A stretch of DNA of 64,000 bases from Empedobacter falsenii (GTDB lineage Bacteria; Bacteroidota; Bacteroidia; Flavobacteriales; Weeksellaceae): positions 52,235-116,234 of the forward strand of contig NZ_JAAGKM010000005.1 of the NCBI RefSeq assembly GCF_019308355.1, written 5' to 3'. A program made the translations under genes and the position numbers. How positions within the stretch are numbered: the first letter of the stretch is position 1; each line of letters starts with the position of its first letter. Shown in pieces: positions 62,616 through 64,000 of this stretch. The notes beneath the pieces are model-generated. The model saw nothing but the letters and a program-made list of their open reading frames with translations. It had not been told where the DNA came from and did not search any database.

Positions 62616-63456
62616 ATATTTTATTTAATTCTTGTTCTAAAAATGATGTGGCTGTATTGGTAACAGTCCCAATTGTATTTTCAAGTCCTGATTTTTGCAT
62701 TCCATTAATAAATTTGTCTGCACGATTACCTAAACCAGCTCCAAGAGTACTTGTTACTCCATTAAATAGTATTGCATTTGTATCTGTATTGCTTTGAAGT
62801 TCAAGCTTTTTATCACCAAAAATATAATAATCATATTTTCCTCCAACCAAACCTGAAATTCCAGGAACAGCTAGGATATCAGCAGTAGTATCAACTAAAT
62901 CAATATTTTGATTTATAACTCCTTGAGCTGTAATACTAATCAATGCTTTTGTTCCTAATACCGTAAGTCCTTCAACAGCAGTAACAGGAAGAGAAGCTAT
63001 AACTGCAGCTCCAGCTACTAAACCAATTTCTCCTTCACGTTTTGCCTCCTGCATTTTAACATAAGTATCGACTTTTTCAGGAGAAAGTACATGTTTGTAA
63101 GCTCCATCAACATGATTACCAAAAAAAGCAGATGTAAGATCGGGTGCTGGTATATTAAGATTAAGTCCTGCAAATTGAGGTTTATTTGAAGCAGATCCTG
63201 TAACAAGCACCTCACCTAAAGTACCTCCTTGAATAACAGGAACTTCGTCTCCTGGTCCAGGCATCATCCCATCAGGATCAATAAAGAAGACAGGATTATT
63301 AAAAGCGTAGTTGTAAGGAGAATGACGTCTCATTTTCTCCGCGAGCGGGTCGATACTTGTAAACCACTGCACAACTTTTGCCTCACGCGAGGGCATTTCC
63401 TTGCGTGTGCGTAGCACTTCTAAAGTTGGTTGATATATAAGTTTAAGGCATCCCAT
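62593..63456 (-). CDS. Orphan RHS-repeat tip with variable C-terminal toxin-like domain
   Basis: The 287 residues begin [20 protein letters not shown], then the RHS core end [33 protein letters not shown] at residues 32-64. The repeat barrel is missing: only the last core segment remains, followed by a C-terminal region of about 220 residues. Gly/Ala-rich stretches ([24 protein letters not shown]) suggest a membrane-active or pre-toxin segment. This is the standard form of displaced RHS tips in flavobacterial genomes. It overlaps the candidate immunity gene. Toxic activity not identifiable. Confidence 0.8.
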   Translation of the reverse strand: MGCLKLIYQPTLEVLRTRKEMPSREAKVVQWFTSIDPLAEKMRRHSPYNYAFNNPVFFIDPDGMMPGPGDEVPVIQGGTLGEVLVTGSASNKPQFAGLNLNIPAPDLTSAFFGNHVDGAYKHVLSPEKVDTYVKMQEAKREGEIGLVAGAAVIASLPVTAVEGLTVLGTKALISITAQGVINQNIDLVDTTADILAVPGISGLVGGKYDYYIFGDKKLELQSNTDTNAILFNGVTSTLGAGLGNRADKFINGMQKSGLENTIGTVTNTATSFLEQELNKIYGNNNQK

Positions 63457-64000
63457 TTTGTTATCCGTAAAGATAATTTTTTATTTTCAATTGATTTTCA
63501 GTTGAAAAAGAAAAATCCGTTTTTTTCTTTTTCCTGTTGGTGGTGTTGATGGATTGTTGAACTGGAAAAAACTTTTTGCGGTGGATTTTGAGCGTGGGTA
63601 AAAGTTTTTCTATTTCAACAATCAACTAAAAATTCAAAAAAATAAATGCTTCCTTTTTAAGTGGGATACCGCTTTTGGGTGGGTAGCGTTGGCAAGGGGA
63701 AAGAGTTGTGCAGGCGGTTTTGCTGTGGCTATTTGCGGAGCGAAAACATAAAATGAATTATGGTTTCAAAAAACACTTTTAAAAATCAATAAACAACTTC
63801 GTTTTTTGAACCATAATGGAAGCGATTTTATGTTAAATAGCTTACCCCGTTTTTTTTCTGGCATAAGCGGAGTGGTGGTGGTGGTTGGAGCGTAGGTGTC
63901 TTTTTGCTTTGTTTTTTTCAGTTGGGACAGCTCTTTGCAACCGCAGGAACGAGGATTGCAATGTGCTGTGAAGCGTTGGCAAAAAACAACGCAAAAAGTA
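63457..64000. other. Compositionally different non-coding right end
   Basis: No convincing gene is seen in 544 nt. The plus strand is rich in GTGG/GGTTG runs (for example around 63540-63600, 63660-63740 and 63865-63900), unlike the AT-rich chromosome. It contains a hairpin of oligo-A/oligo-T near 63495-63530 and a large inverted repeat at 63746-63833. It resembles non-coding parts of Bacteroidota conjugative elements, but that is from memory, not shown by a gene here. Confidence 0.5.
63746..63833. repeat. Large imperfect inverted repeat
   Basis: Arm one (63746-63774) is ACATAAAAT, then ATTATGGTTTCAAAAAAC. Arm two (63801-63833) is GTTTTTTGAACCATAAT, then ATTTTATGT. The two arms pair along about 26 bp with one unpaired base and unequal internal loops. 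The central loop is 26 nt. Confidence 0.75.

Overview
The window looks like chromosome of a Flavobacteriia member, most likely family Weeksellaceae; Empedobacter is a guess. Evidence: strongly AT-rich DNA, promoters of the Bacteroidota TAnnTTTG type, SusC/SusD and TonB-dependent receptors, a PorZ-like type IX secretion component, and families largely restricted to the phylum (DUF4296, DUF4271, DUF4252, DUF5686). A tryptophanase fits indole-positive relatives. Species cannot be fixed from sequence alone.

Layout. 1-1435: the start of a leftward membrane-anchored protein, superoxide dismutase, FolB and tRNA-Cys. 1419-13288: an 11.85-kb genomic island integrated in the 3' end of tRNA-Cys, bounded by 19-bp direct repeats. 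A tyrosine recombinase lies at its right end. Its cargo is a leftward cluster: SNF2-family helicase, AlbA_2/ATP-binding protein, type III Mod methyltransferase, Res endonuclease and a small Cys-rich zinc-finger frame. The native tRNA terminator has been displaced to 13291. 13762-18388: an isolated SusC/SusD pair. 18543-29923: housekeeping genes (polyprenol-P-mannose synthase, HemD, RecJ, RsmI, Dxs and conserved flavobacterial unknowns). 29972-36935: a thioesterase and a tripartite RND efflux operon. 37014-48747: SPOR protein, DprA, PorZ, RecO, a trans-sulfuration PLP enzyme, several secreted or lipoprotein unknowns, TadA and an EamA permease. 48784-51860: a cobalamin-riboswitch-controlled btuB plus a surface beta-propeller lipoprotein. 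52034-59530: TM2 protein, PdhB, DUF5686 protein, pyrophosphatase, M28 peptidase and tryptophanase. 59650-60302: a second cobalamin riboswitch placed unexpectedly upstream of a 22-codon frame and a hotdog thioesterase. 60407-61879: LOG-family protein and two tandem initiator tRNAs. 61960-64000: a mobile-element-like end with a serine-recombinase remnant, an orphan RHS tip with a candidate immunity gene, and a compositionally different non-coding stretch carrying a large inverted repeat.

The most interesting region is the tRNA-Cys island. Its four large genes are co-oriented and closely packed in two pairs, which suggests a composite anti-phage module: a type III restriction-modification core plus a SNF2 helicase and an AlbA_2 ATPase. 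The second, apparently orphan, cobalamin riboswitch and the RHS/immunity cassette are the next best leads.

Many convergent gene pairs share bidirectional hairpin terminators. Several genes have a TAnnTTTG box within about 4-10 nt of the start codon, implying leaderless or nearly leaderless transcripts.
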